This document shows, piece by piece, positions 1 to 12,300 of a stretch of DNA of 64,000 nt. The position numbers and the translations under genes are program-made. The notes beneath the pieces are model-generated. The model was not told where the DNA came from and searched no databases. It saw only the letters and a program-made list of their open reading frames with translations. Origin of the DNA: Tritrichomonas musculus (Eukaryota > Parabasalia > Tritrichomonadida > Tritrichomonadidae); assembly GCA_039105265.1 (NCBI GenBank), contig JAPFFF010000001.1, positions 7,502,001-7,566,000 of the forward strand. The letters are read 5' to 3'. Numbering within the stretch: position 1 is the stretch's first letter; every line of letters starts with the position of its first letter.

Positions 1-1557
1 ATCATTTCTTCCATATACAACAACTTCTTCTTCTTCTTGATGATCGTCAATGATTTCTTCTTCTTCTTGGTGATCGTCAATGACTTCTTCTTCTTGATGG
101 TCATTGATAATTTCTTCTTCCTCTTGATAATCATTAATAATTTCTTCTTCTTTAGTTTCTTCTTCTTCTTCTTCAATTTTCTCATCAAACACTTCTTCCT
201 CTTCTTCTTTAATATCGGCATCAACTTCTTTAAATTCATCGACAGAATTGGAAACAGTAACAAATGGCTGAACATTTTCTTCTTCTTTCTCTTTTCCTTC
301 TTCTTCTTCTCCTTTTTTCTCTTCTTCCTTCCTCTTCTTTTGTCTTCTTCGAATTTGCTGTCTTATTGAAGTAAACGTTCCTTGTCGCATTGTTGGTATT
401 GGAGATCCTTCGAGCTCAATATTTTCAATTTTAACAACTCGATCAATTGGTAAATTAATGTCAACAAGTGTATCTGGATCTATTTTTTGTGTTTCACAAA
501 GTTCTGCAATTTCTGTATTCAATTTTTCCATTCGTTTCAAATAACCTTGAAGTAGATTTGCTCGTGTCTGAAGCATTTTTGTTCGAGCTGAGTCAGCATG
601 AGAAAGAAAAACTCGAACTTGTTCTTCTTGTTGTGAAATTAATTTTTCTCTTCGTTTGAGATAATCATTTTGCATTCGTTCGTATTGTCTCATAGCCTCT
701 TTACTTTCAATTTCGTCATTTTTTGCTCTAAGCTGTTTGGCTGCCTCAAATTGATGATTGTTAGCAAGGATATGTTCTTTGTTTCGTGATTCTAATAATG
801 CAACAGATCGTTTTCGATATTGTGGAGTAAGTTCTTCTGGTGAATTAGCATCAAAATCATTTAATTCTTTTTCATGTTTTGCAATTAATTCTGCATATTC
901 TGTTTCTGTTGTTTGAACAAATTCATCATATTGTTCATTCCACTGTGTAAGAATTCGTTGAACAACTTGCTGAAGTTCTTTGTGTTTTATTACACTAGAT
1001 TCGACTTCAGGAGGATTTGAAGCAATATATTTAATTTTTTTCTTAGCAGATTGAATTAATTTTTGAATTCCTTCAGCTTCAGGATAGTTTTGAGATTGAA
1101 CATGGAAAGAACGGAGATTTTCAAGTTCTTGAACAACTTTTTGAAGTTCTCCTGGTTCTTTTGGAATTGCAACTGGATTGTTGAGATATTCTAACGTTGC
1201 AGAACTTAAATTATCAACGTTTTGGTAATTATTTCGTGTTCTAGGTGTTTTATAATTTGCTTGTTTGTTTCTCCTTGGATCAGCTTTCTTTTTTTGACGA
1301 ATTCTTTGACTTGTTGGATAATAAATTGAAGGTTTATTATTTGTTTGAAGCATGCGATTACTTGGTTTTCGTGAAGTAATTGATCCAGGTGGTTTTACAG
1401 GGCGGCTTGAATTGTCACTTGACGAATCAAGTGGTATTGTTGGTACTGCTTTTGAAGAATTGATTGTATTTTTTGGTAAAGCATCATTTTTTTGATAAGT
1501 TTCTATCTCTTTATTTGACGCTGCTTGAATAAAATCATCTTGATCCGAAATCATCAT
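1..1557 (-). CDS. Acidic coiled-coil protein, C-terminus cut by window edge
   Basis: An open frame starts at an ATG at 1557-1555 (a second ATG follows directly) and stays open for 519 codons to base 1, so the stop lies outside the window. The N-terminal 130 residues are polar and basic. Residues of about 130-400 are rich in E, K, Q and L with heptad-like spacing, suggesting coiled coil. The last 90 residues are almost all Glu-rich, with four imperfect copies of a unit like EEEIIDDHQEEE (about bases 27-160). I recognise no enzymatic domain. From memory, similar coiled-coil proteins form families in trichomonads, but I cannot name this one. Function is unknown; a structural or scaffold role is only a guess. 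The intergenic DNA upstream is AT-rich, and the next gene upstream is a pseudogene on the same strand. Confidence 0.8.
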   Translation of the reverse strand, partial: MMISDQDDFIQAASNKEIETYQKNDALPKNTINSSKAVPTIPLDSSSDNSSRPVKPPGSITSRKPSNRMLQTNNKPSIYYPTSQRIRQKKKADPRRNKQANYKTPRTRNNYQNVDNLSSATLEYLNNPVAIPKEPGELQKVVQELENLRSFHVQSQNYPEAEGIQKLIQSAKKKIKYIASNPPEVESSVIKHKELQQVVQRILTQWNEQYDEFVQTTETEYAELIAKHEKELNDFDANSPEELTPQYRKRSVALLESRNKEHILANNHQFEAAKQLRAKNDEIESKEAMRQYERMQNDYLKRREKLISQQEEQVRVFLSHADSARTKMLQTRANLLQGYLKRMEKLNTEIAELCETQKIDPDTLVDINLPIDRVVKIENIELEGSPIPTMRQGTFTSIRQQIRRRQKKRKEEEKKGEEEEGKEKEEENVQPFVTVSNSVDEFKEVDADIKEEEEEVFDEKIEEEEEETKEEEIINDYQEEEEIINDHQEEEVIDDHQEEEEIIDDHQEEEEVVVYGRND

Positions 1558-2193
1558 GATAAAGAAATATAGATTAAAAAACGTACTTTTTCAATGTATA
1601 TAAAAAAATTGAGAGCTATTTTGTAACAAAGCAGATTAAATTTTTATTCAATTTATTTTTTGAATTGATCAATATTTTTCATAATTTTCCGATGAGTAAT
1701 TTATTATTTTTCTTTTTAGCGCCAACTTTGTAATCTTATTCACATTACAGATTAGTAAATGTAAGTTATTTTTATTTTGAATATATATATATTAGTTATT
1801 ATTAAGATCTTATTTGAGCTTAAAGCTCATTTTAAAATCAGATCATTTCCAAAAATTAAAATATATTATGAGCTTAAATATATTTAGAAAAAAAAGGAAA
1901 AGACTAGAATAAACTTCATTATATTATTAAAATAGAAGAGAATTATTTATAGATTTAATATTATTTGTTCTAATTAATAAAAACAGGAGCTAATGAAATC
2001 AAATCGCTCTCTAAAGAAATTTGATTGACCAAATGAAAATATCTTTGAAACAGTAGAACAATAAAGTTGTATATATTGAATGTTAAATGCATTAATTGTT
2101 CTTAAATAGCTAACTTGTTATTTATCGATTTTAAAAAATGTTCATATATCTTTTAGTTTTTCTTTTGATAAAAACAAATCTATGATTGGTTGA
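1558..2193. other. Intergenic, no gene seen
   Basis: About 640 bases of AT-rich DNA with stops in all frames. It separates the coiled-coil gene from the tail of the ankyrin pseudogene. I see no RNA gene or repeat. Confidence 0.6.
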
Positions 2194-5100
2194 TTATTTA
2201 AACTTTCTGTGTGTTGTAATTCTTGACATTTCGTCATTTAAAATAAACTTTGTTGTCGTGTTATTACTTCGATGATTAATATCAAGATTTTCATTGTTTA
2301 GAAAGAATTCAATCAGTTCAATATCATCCTTTTCAATTAAGATATCAATGACATTTTCATCTAATTTACTTGAACTTTTTAGTTCATTATCAAAATATTG
2401 ATCGTGTCTTCTCGAACTTTATCGTTTTCCAAAAGAAGATTTAAGAGTTCGATTTTCCTTTCATCGCAAGCATGCGTTAATGGTGTTCTATCAACATGTT
2501 TAGTATACATTTCATTGCCAACGATGCATGTTTCATCGTAACAATAAACAATGTTATTTATAGATGTTTTTTCATTGTTTAAAATGAGTTTAATTATATC
2601 AAAATTATCTTTTTCAATTGCATTAAATAATGATGATTTTGATGTTTTAAATTTCTTTATTTCGAAGTCTCTCTCTTTTGTTGGCTGATCATTAAATATG
2701 TCTAAACCATCGGGCAAGTTATCTATAGGTTCTGATGACCTTGCAATATAATTTAATGATAGAACATTTACATCAAGATCATTATTTGTCATCAACAACT
2801 TAACAATTTCAATGTTTTCTTTAGAAACAGCCAATTGAAAAGCGGTTTCAGATGATAATGCATTTTATTTTGGACTCAGAACTATGAAACTTGATTTTGG
2901 CTGATTAATTTTGATGTTTTTATTGGCTAAAAGAAGTTCAATTATTTCTATATTTTCGATTTCGATAGCACGAATTAAAGCATCCATTCCTATTTGTTCA
3001 GTTTTGTCATATAAATAAGTTACTCTATTTCTTTCATCCGTTTTTGCAGTGAGTTTTAATTCATTGCATTCTTTATTTATATCGATATTTTCGTTTGATA
3101 AAAGAATTTCAATTATTTCGATGTTTTCCTTTTCATTTGCAAAATATAAAGCTGTTACGCGCTTTCTACTGACTCTTGTTAGTTTTTATATAAATCAATT
3201 ATTTGATTGATGCCATTTTTATCATGTTTCAAAAGGATTTTAATTACCATTTTCAATAGCGATGAATAACGGACTCTTTTCTTCTGTTTCTTTGACGTCA
3301 AAGTCCATTTTGCTATTTGGAAGATTAACGTCAAGTGCATCACAACATTTCAACATTTCCTCGTTCGAACAAGAGATTTAATGCTGTTTTTTTCCACTTT
3401 CATTGTATTTATTGGCGTTCTTCCTTCAAATATAAGATCGATTCTGTTTTGACGTGTATTTAAGTCAATTTTATCTTTCTTCATAAGAAGTTTTGCTATT
3501 TCATACTTCTCATTTTCGGCAGCATTGTAAAATGCTGATTCCTCGAACAAGTAACAAAACTTCACGTCATTTGAGCCAGTTGTTTTATATGACTGTTTGT
3601 CGCCTGTTCGATGAGATGAGCAATTAACATCGATTTCGTCATGATCTAAAAGCAATTTAATAATTTCAATAAAGCTGCTTCTTCATCATCCTCATTAGTG
3701 TATGGATTGAATGCAATGAAAGTCAATAAAGCTTGTTGCATTAATATTTAATTCTTTTCTCGATAAAAGAAGTTTTACAATCTCAGCATTTTCATTTTCA
3801 ATGGCAGCAACTAAAGCTGTTCTTTTAATTTGATCGAAGTGGGAAGGTGTGAAAGTTCTGTTTTTTATTGTAGTGATTGTTGGAATATTCACATCTAATT
3901 TATCACTTTTTAAAAGAAGTTTGATCGTTCCAATGTCTTCACTTTCAATGCAAATGTGAAGTGATGTTTGTTCGCTCGTTTCTGCAAGTTGATCACGTTC
4001 GGATATTTCATTATTATCGTAGATATGATTAATATCAATTTTGTCATTAGATAAAAGAAGATCAACAGTTTCATCGTTTCTTTTCTCTATTGAAATGAGC
4101 AAAGGTGATTTTTGAATGATTTTCTTTGAATTCTTTTCTAAATTGTTTTTTATTGTGATTTCATTCTGGTTTATATCAATTGTTTTGCTATTTAAAAGAA
4201 TATCAATAAGAGTGCAATGATCATATTGGCACAAGTAATAAAAATACGTTTGATTGATGAATGATTCTTCAATGAATTGATAATTGTGATATTTAAAAAA
4301 AAATTCAAAACTTTTTCTCTTTGATTTTGGGGTCTATTTATTTTATTTTTCCTCTAAAAAATGATTCGATATGTCATTGTGATGACATTTTATTGATTCA
4401 CTAAAGCATTCCAGATAATTAACAAGAATTTCCTTTTCTTCAAGAATGTGAATTAATTCAATTTTGTGGCTGTGAATTGAATAGAGCCACAAAGAAGGAC
4501 TCAAATCAACTTTATTTAACAGTAAATAATTGAAAATTTGAATAGATCAAAAAAATGCAGCATATTCAATTAATGTTGATGTCTTATTTAACAAAAATGA
4601 ATTGGTCTCAAAAATTGAATGCTTGATATCACTTTGTAATGGCAAATTTTCTTTTTTTACAATTGAAATGATTTTTTCAATTTCATCTTTTCGAATAATT
4701 TCACATATTTCTTCATCTTTTTCACCAATTTTCCATTTCTCTTTAAATTTTTCAAGTGATTCTTCTTGCTTTTCTTGTTTTTTATTCAGAAATTCGTCGA
4801 TTTCAATTGAAAAATATTCGTGATAAACTTTTTCTTATATTATTTGGATGTCAAAACCGTCACAATTGATTTATCAATGGTGAGCATTTTGGCATTAATC
4901 AGATATAATAAAAGACGCTTGTTGCTCTTGAAAATATTGAAAATTTCTGAATTTGAAAAGTTTTTTTTTTGATCTCGTTTGATAATAAATGAATGATTCG
5001 CTCAATTTTGTCAAAAAAAATTGTGAGAAAGATCATGGTTATTGGCTATTTTGGTTATTAAATGTAGTACTAGTTTAAGATAATGATGGTCTTCTGATAT

Positions 5101-5226
5101 TTTTTGATCTTCAAAAATCTTTTCAAGATTTTGAAAATATTCTTCAATGTTATCTTCATGTTCTATATAGCATAAAAGAGTGCTTTGAAGGTTTATCATT
5201 TCATCTAAAAATTGTTGAATATTCAT
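2194..5226 (-). pseudogene. DUF3447-type ankyrin-repeat protein, decayed
   Basis: Read on the minus strand, this stretch encodes one protein in several frames. It starts at 5226 with MNIQQFLDEM, a typical N-terminus of the large trichomonad ankyrin family. Around 4300-4850 it carries the DUF3447 core (phrases such as SPSLWLYSIHSHKIELIHILEE and ESIKCHHNDI). From about 4234 to 2194 it has repeated ankyrin units of the form ...IVKLLLS(N/K)xxIDIN. The longest open pieces are 5011-5226, 3695-4234, 3350-3655 and 2379-2834. Frame changes and stops separate them, for example near 5010, 4850, 4535, 3690, 3350, 3180 and 2870. An intact relative would be about 1000 residues. Ankyrin repeats bind protein partners; this copy cannot make a full protein. 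Sequencing indels could mimic some breaks, but their number favours real decay. Confidence 0.85.
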
Positions 5227-5530
5227 TTATTTTTGATGTATTTTTAAAATTTTTTGGTAATTTAAAACTGATATAACTCAATTTTGAATTAATAAATGGC
5301 CACATTTTCGATGACATAAATAAAATAAAAATAAGCAAATAATAAAAAAAAGTCATTGAATTAAAAGTATATCAATAAAAATGAGGTTATTTTAAATTAA
5401 AGTTGTCATAAAATGAAGATACTGGTAAATTACCGAGGGAAATGATATATACACTTTTGTTGTCAAATCTGGTCAATTTTGGTCAAAACAGAAATAAAAA
5501 AATTTGCAAATTTGATTAAATTGAAGAATC
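5227..5530. other. Divergent intergenic spacer
   Basis: About 300 bases between the ankyrin pseudogene start and the kinase start, so presumably it holds the kinase promoter. It contains repeats of the words GGTCAA and TTTGGTCA at 5462-5486. I cannot assign a defined regulatory motif. Confidence 0.4.
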
Positions 5531-8500
5531 ATGAATGTTAATCTCATATCGAATTTAACTTTTGGCCAATGTATACAGCATATTCAATTCGAAATTAGAA
5601 ATCTCGTTACTGCATCAAAGCGTATGTTCGTTCATCGAGCCGTTCTCACTAAAATATGCGATTGTTTCAAAAACTTTTCTAATTCATTACGATTAAAAGG
5701 AAATGAAGATCGACCAATTTCGGAAGAAGAAAGCGAATTATTCAAACAGCTTATTCCAATTTTAAATAGCATAAAAGATCTTTTCATTCAACAGCAAGAA
5801 AATAACTGGTTCAATTTTTTCAAAAGCAATCCTATTACATACATATTAACTGAATGTACTTCTCTTATAAAGCAATTTAATGAAATTATTATTAAACTTA
5901 AACTTTCAGATTCTGAACCTATTCAATGGTCTGAAGTTCAAGCAAAAACAGAAACAGTTCATGATCTTGGAATACTTCAGCAATTATTAGAAAATATGAA
6001 TACATCCGATGTTGAAAATCGCATTAAAGAGATTACAGAGTTACGTAACAAACTTTCAAAAGAAGCTGGTATTGATTCTGAATCAAAGAAAACTAATATG
6101 TTAGATGCTTCAACAATCGCAAAGTCACTCCAAAATTTCAAGAAATGGGAAATTGATGCTAATGATCTTGAACTCAAGAAAAAAATCGGTTCTGGTGGTT
6201 TCGCTGAAGTTTATCTTGGTTATCGAAAAAGTGATGGTACCATAGTTGCGGTAAAACGCCTCTTCCAGCAAGAATTCGATGAAACTATGCTCGAAAGTTT
6301 CAAAAGTGAAGTTGTTATTTTAGCTAAACTTCGACATTTTGCAATTCTTCCATTTGTTGGAGCTTGCACCAAGCCCCCTTATTGTATTGTTACTCAATTC
6401 ATGAGTGGAGGATCTTTGTTTTCACGTCTCCATGCAAAAGAAGCTTCAGATCGTCTTTCACCTACGCAACTTTCTATCATAGCTCTTGGTATTGCATATG
6501 GTATGGCATATCTTCATGCTCAAAATATGATCCATCGTGATCTTAAGAGCTTAAACATTTTACTCGATGCAGATGACTTTCCAAAGATCAGTGACTTTGG
6601 AATGGCACGAACCAAAGTGAAAGGAAGTGATGAAATGTCAGGAGGAATAGGTACCTCACAATGGATGGCCCCTGAAGTTTTATCATCTCAACGATATGAT
6701 GAAAAAGCTGATGTTTATAGCTTTGCAATTATTCTTTGGGAAATGTTGACTGGTGATGTTCCTTATCGTGGTCTTCGAGATATTCAAGTTGCGATGACTG
6801 TTATTAATCAAAATAATCGCCCAAAAATACCAAAGAATTGTCCACAAAATCTGGCCAAGTTTATTCGTCTCTGTTGGAGTACTGATCCTGACAAAAGACC
6901 TGAATTCAAGAAGATTGTGAAAGTTCTTGAGACAGGTGCTTTTGCCTTCCCTGGAACAGATGTGACTAAGTTTAAGAATTACATCCAACAATTTGCATCT
7001 CATTCAAATTCAAGCTCTATAGCAGGTGATGATGATGATGATAGTTTGTCATTAGAATTTGATCCGCACTCAATTACAAATGAACAGCTTGGTAGTCTTA
7101 TTGAAGAATTAAAAATGGACAAATTGATTATTCCTAAGCTTTCACAGCTTGTTTCAAATCACCCTGATATTGTTCCAATGTTTTCACAATTTGACATCAT
7201 GCCAATTCTTATTGATTATCTGACAAAACTTCATGATATACATGTAGTTTCTCATTTGGTTTGTTTACTTTCACTTCTTCTTCCAGATGAAAACTTGTTA
7301 CCATCTTTCATCGAATTAGGTGGAATTCAAGCTCTTCTCGAGTTGTTAACACGATTTGTAGCTTCAATGCTACCCAAATTGCTAGATTGTTTCCTATGTA
7401 TTATATCAGTTGAACAAATTATGTTCAGCCAAAATCATCTAACTAAAATTAACTCATTTTTACTTTCAGCTGATATGGCTGTCAGGTTAACTGCTATTAA
7501 ACTGATTGACAAAATGATTGAACGTCAATGTTATGATGATGATACAATATTTGCAGTCATCATTGAAAATCTACTTCGTAACGCAATTCCAGAAGCTAAA
7601 TCAGATGTTTTACTATCAGCATTAAATTTGTTAATCAAATTAGCTGATTTCGAAGCAGCCAAAGCGCAAATAAGATGTGTTGAAGGTCCGAATAGAATTT
7701 GTATGCTTCTTGAAAACGAGAATCAAGTTATTCTTGCCACAGCATTACGTTTATTGCAGCTTCTATTTGAAGGAAGTGTTCCAAAGCAAAGGACGATTTC
7801 ATCATTTTTGTCTCAATTTACAGCAATCATTCGTAGAGCTGACAATGATGGTCAACTTGAAGCTTTGAATGCATTAACAATGCTCATGGACAACAATCTT
7901 GTTTACAAGGAAGTATCAGCATGTCATGATTTTGCCAAAGATTTTGGCTTATGTATTGAAAGTGATGATATAATCATCCAAGTTTCTGCACTTAGAATTT
8001 GTTTTGCTTTCTGTTCAAACAGTATCACAATTGATGGTTTCTTCAGTTTAATTCCAAGGCTTCTTCTTTTATTGAAAGCTTCAACATATGCAGCCATTCT
8101 TTCTGCTTTTTCGATTGCTGCCTTGTTGTCTAACAAAGATCCTACTGAAGTTTTGGACGAATCAGGAGAAGAGCATTTAAAGAACTTTTTGGTAAGTTCA
8201 TTGACTCTTGAAAGCGAATTAACATCACCAGCTGTTCGTCTTGTAGGTGTTCTTGCAGCCACGATGAGTGGAGCAGATTTATTGCTTCAATGGGAAATAA
8301 TGGAAATGGTATTCAATTTATTATCTTCTGAAAATGAAGAAATTAACCATTTGGCATTAATGGCGATTACAGCAATGAGTGCTGTTGCTCCAGATGCGCC
8401 AATCATGATTCAAACGATTCCAACATTATTTGAAAAATGTAATGATCCAAGTTTTGGCTTTTATCCACTCATTTGTATTTCTAATATAACAGTTGATAGT

Positions 8501-8881
8501 TCAAATGCTGCTGCTTGTGTTCCTTACATCTTTTACCTTTTCGCTTACATTGGTACAACTGATCGAATTTCAACTCAAAGGGCCCTTGTCGCTTTGCACA
8601 GAACTTTGATGGCACCTGAAGCATTGAATGTTGTAGATGGAAATGAACAATTGATTGATGAGTTCTTGCAGGCTGTTTTGAATTTGTGGGAAAGTGAACA
8701 TGCACAAATTTTGTTTGGAATAATCGAGACTTTGACTAGAAATCCTTTCGCTTGTAAAAAGTTGGATGAAAAAGGTGTCACAGAAATTGTAAAGAATAAG
8801 CTAAAGACAAGCCAAATTACCGACCCAATTCGTCCAAAATATATAAGAATTAAGTCAAGGCTTCTCGCAAGTCAGAAATGA
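5531..8881 (+). CDS. TKL-family protein kinase with C-terminal helical repeats
   Basis: A 1116-residue protein. Residues 1-200 are a helical N-terminal region without a recognised domain. The kinase domain spans about 213-475. It has the glycine loop GSGGFAEV from G220, the ATP lysine in VAVKR (K242), the catalytic loop HRDLKSLNILLD (D337), DFG at 355-357, and the APE motif in GTSQWMAPEVL. All key catalytic residues are present, so it should be active. Details such as GTSQWMAPE and WEMLTGDVPY match the tyrosine-kinase-like group, which phosphorylates Ser/Thr. A short Asp run (DDDDD, near 7030) separates it from residues of about 520-1116, which look like armadillo/HEAT-type helices and are probably a substrate or scaffold surface. 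TKL kinases are expanded in trichomonads. The substrate is unknown. Confidence 0.93.
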   Translation: MNVNLISNLTFGQCIQHIQFEIRNLVTASKRMFVHRAVLTKICDCFKNFSNSLRLKGNEDRPISEEESELFKQLIPILNSIKDLFIQQQENNWFNFFKSNPITYILTECTSLIKQFNEIIIKLKLSDSEPIQWSEVQAKTETVHDLGILQQLLENMNTSDVENRIKEITELRNKLSKEAGIDSESKKTNMLDASTIAKSLQNFKKWEIDANDLELKKKIGSGGFAEVYLGYRKSDGTIVAVKRLFQQEFDETMLESFKSEVVILAKLRHFAILPFVGACTKPPYCIVTQFMSGGSLFSRLHAKEASDRLSPTQLSIIALGIAYGMAYLHAQNMIHRDLKSLNILLDADDFPKISDFGMARTKVKGSDEMSGGIGTSQWMAPEVLSSQRYDEKADVYSFAIILWEMLTGDVPYRGLRDIQVAMTVINQNNRPKIPKNCPQNLAKFIRLCWSTDPDKRPEFKKIVKVLETGAFAFPGTDVTKFKNYIQQFASHSNSSSIAGDDDDDSLSLEFDPHSITNEQLGSLIEELKMDKLIIPKLSQLVSNHPDIVPMFSQFDIMPILIDYLTKLHDIHVVSHLVCLLSLLLPDENLLPSFIELGGIQALLELLTRFVASMLPKLLDCFLCIISVEQIMFSQNHLTKINSFLLSADMAVRLTAIKLIDKMIERQCYDDDTIFAVIIENLLRNAIPEAKSDVLLSALNLLIKLADFEAAKAQIRCVEGPNRICMLLENENQVILATALRLLQLLFEGSVPKQRTISSFLSQFTAIIRRADNDGQLEALNALTMLMDNNLVYKEVSACHDFAKDFGLCIESDDIIIQVSALRICFAFCSNSITIDGFFSLIPRLLLLLKASTYAAILSAFSIAALLSNKDPTEVLDESGEEHLKNFLVSSLTLESELTSPAVRLVGVLAATMSGADLLLQWEIMEMVFNLLSSENEEINHLALMAITAMSAVAPDAPIMIQTIPTLFEKCNDPSFGFYPLICISNITVDSSNAAACVPYIFYLFAYIGTTDRISTQRALVALHRTLMAPEALNVVDGNEQLIDEFLQAVLNLWESEHAQILFGIIETLTRNPFACKKLDEKGVTEIVKNKLKTSQITDPIRPKYIRIKSRLLASQK

Positions 8882-9364
8882 TTTATTATGTTTTTTAATT
8901 ATTATTATTTATTAGTTTGATGATCTATTCTTTATTTTATAAATAAAATACGAAAATTAAATAAAAAAGAATGCAGTGTTTATTTCCATTATTTGAGCTA
9001 GATTGAACAAAGATTCATATAATATTTTCAGATTATTTTTAATTCTTATTTGATGATTATGATAATCAATCTTGTTGAAATACATTGTTGCTTTGATAAT
9101 AATTAGAATTTAGAGATTTTGATTTTTTTTTCAAAAAAAAAAAATATCATTATCTAATATTAAAGTAAAAACATTTTAGTGTAAATTGAATTTTCAAAAT
9201 GAAAAGATATTAATTAGTTGTACTTTATTGTATAATAATAATAAGGAATATGGATAAACATGATATTTTATTTTCAAATTTTGAATGGTTTATATATAAA
9301 AGAACAATATAAAAGTGTCACTTTATAACTAATGTAATATAAAATAGACCTATGTTGTCTATTT
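8882..9364. other. Convergent intergenic spacer
   Basis: About 480 bases of AT-rich DNA between two converging genes, with A/T runs and many TAAA words that could serve 3' end formation. No gene or repeat is seen. Confidence 0.5.
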
Positions 9365-12300
9365 TTAGAGGTTTTCTGTATATTTACGTGTTAATTGAAC
9401 TGAAGCAGAGTCAGCACTTTGATGAAGAAGTCCAACTTCCATTGATTCTGATTGATTAAAATAATCGAAGTTAAATCCACCTGATTTTCTATAGATCAAG
9501 AGAGCAATAACAATGAGACCAATAACAAACAACGGTATTATAATCGAGAGTGACACGATAATTGCCAATTTCTTTTTATTTTTTCCTGTTGAATCGTCAT
9601 CGTCATCGCCGCCATCATCGCTGCTACTTGGATTAACGGTAGGTGCATCAATTGGGATTTTTCTCTTACCTTGTATAAGTAATTCGCCATCATCGCAATA
9701 TGAATCAAATATGCTATCGTCTCCATCAAAGTACTTGTAAGACGACGTATACTTAAGATTCTGCTTGTAAAGGTCGCAGTATTGGCCAAAATTGCCAAGT
9801 CTGAATGCCTTTTGATACAGGAAGTCATTAAAGACCGGAATCTCGTCATTTGATATTGAATCACGTTGAAAATGAACGTTTACAACAACAACTGTTTTTG
9901 GAAACTCTGTAAATAACAGCTCTGGTGTTTCATTCAAGTCCCACACGAATTCGATTTCATTGTTTGGATTAGCGTCAAAGTCAATTTGGCCTTCTATTTC
10001 TGATTCGCCTATAATTTTCAGCTTTTCGTAAATAGTGGCTTGATTGATCTTTGAGAAGTTTCCTTGCTTGGTGATCAGTGTGTTTATCTTGATTGGTGAT
10101 GAGTTGTTTAAGACAGAATCATTAGAAAATTCGATTTCATTGATTGTAGCAGATGATTTAGAGTTATCAATATTCAAATTTGTATTTTTGAGTGAAATTT
10201 TATCGTCTGAGATTTCAATGTCCTCTGAAAATTTGATAACTTGGTTTTCTGATTGTGAAATATTCAGAGGATAAATAAAGAATGGAAATGAAGATGTCTG
10301 AACGGTGAAAATGCTATCTTTGTCTATGTTTTCGATAAGTAGGCCGTCAAATGAATTTAGTTTGTTCTTGAACTCAACATTGCTCCATCCTTTGGAAACT
10401 TGGAAATCTTTAACAGATTCAGCATAAATCCTCAAAAAGGGAATTAAGCTTTCGCTTTTTAGATCAAACAATAATTTGCCATCTGATGGCTGGAAAACAA
10501 CCTTTAAATTGGGGAATTGTGAAGAAGATATAATATCATTGCCAATTATCCAGCCATCTGAGTCAAAAGTGATTTTTGAATCATATGATACAATAGAAAC
10601 GTTTCCAGAGAAACTAGAAAAGTTTTTATATGCCCAACTTGTAGGATCAGTAAATTCAATATTATCAAATCCATTTACAGTTGATACCAAGGATCCCGTA
10701 ACAACTAATTTTTTAGCATGGTAAGAGCCATCTGGCATATCGTTAAGCTTTATTCCGTCAATTGTAAGTTTTTCAATTCTATTAAATCCTAGATGAGTGC
10801 TAACGGTGTCGATATTTTCGCCTTTAATTTCTACCTCAACTCCATCGAAGATAGGAAGATCTAAGTTCAAGTACAAGTCATTAATTATACTATCTCCAAC
10901 ATTAAACTCAACAGCCTTTATTCCTGAAGGTATCAATTTTGTAAGGTCAATTAATTGGCCTTCTGTGATCTGTATTTCGCAAGATACTCTTGCCTTGTAG
11001 CACATTGAAAAAGGAACGTATCGTGGATGAACTTTTGTATAAAAGATAACGGCTTTTGTATACTTGTTCTGCATAATTGCAAACGCTTCCTCTGTCAGTC
11101 CGTGCAACTCTGGGACGGGATCGATGTCGAGCGAAAAGTCTGGATCCTGCTCGATTGGGATTCTTATGAGAGTGTAATTTTTGCTGCAAAAAGTATTTAG
11201 CTCTTGAGAGTCAAGTTTAATGGAGCTTGGAATGTCTAATAAAACTGAGACTGTTGTGAAAAATTTCACTTCTTCGTCTATAAATTTGACCTGTAATGAG
11301 GAAAGTCCATTGAGGCCTAAATAAAGCTTCAATTTTATTTCTTTATCTCTGGGATCTTCGTTGTTGCTGAATGATGTGACTGTAGCTGATAGATCTGCTT
11401 GTAAAAGGGAAAATGTAAATCCATTTGATAATCTCATTTCGTCGATCTTGAGTTCGCATTTGCCACTGATCGTCTTTTCAAATGATAATGTTAGATCAGA
11501 TGTTTCTGAGTTTGTAATTTGGCCTGTTATGCCAACAGTTGATGCTTTCCCTATAATTTTTGATTGACCAGATATCGATTCAATTTTTAGTGGAGTTTCT
11601 TCGTGTGCTAAAATTAATGTAGCATTTATTAGATCAACAAAATCGATAAGGAAGAATCCATCCTCTTGTGAAGTAGGCCAATTATTTGAATTTGCTGTGA
11701 AATCGAAAATAACATTTTGACATCGATTAACTTGGATTGGTGGAATAAGATCAAATTTAGAATTCTTTTCACATTCGAATGAAATATTTAAATTATTATT
11801 GATATTAAAAACAATATCAAAATCATCGGATTTCTCAATTAAGAAAGTGATTTTGCCTATTTTCACTTTTCCTTCGCCAAGTACAATATTTGAATTTTTT
11901 AGAATGAATGCTTTCAAATCTTCTGAATTGTCATCATTCACGAAATGGATTGTCTTTTCAGAAAGATCAAAATCTCCTGTAATGATTAAATTATCAGTTA
12001 TATAAATTTCATTTAATGAATTTAAAATTTGTGTGTCGCATGTGAAATAATTAATTTTGAATGTTGATTGAACAAACCCATTCAAATTTGAATTTATGAA
12101 TGAAAGTTCGCCAAAAACGAATTCTTTACTTTGACTTCCACTTTTTGCATATATATCAATGTTATAAAAAAATGTTTCTGATAGTTGTGGATCTTTTAAT
12201 TGCTTATCACTATCAATTGTAATAAAACCGTTATTTCCTCCCTCTGATGTAAAGTTCACAATTTTTTTATTTAATGATTCCATATCAATTGTTGGATGTT

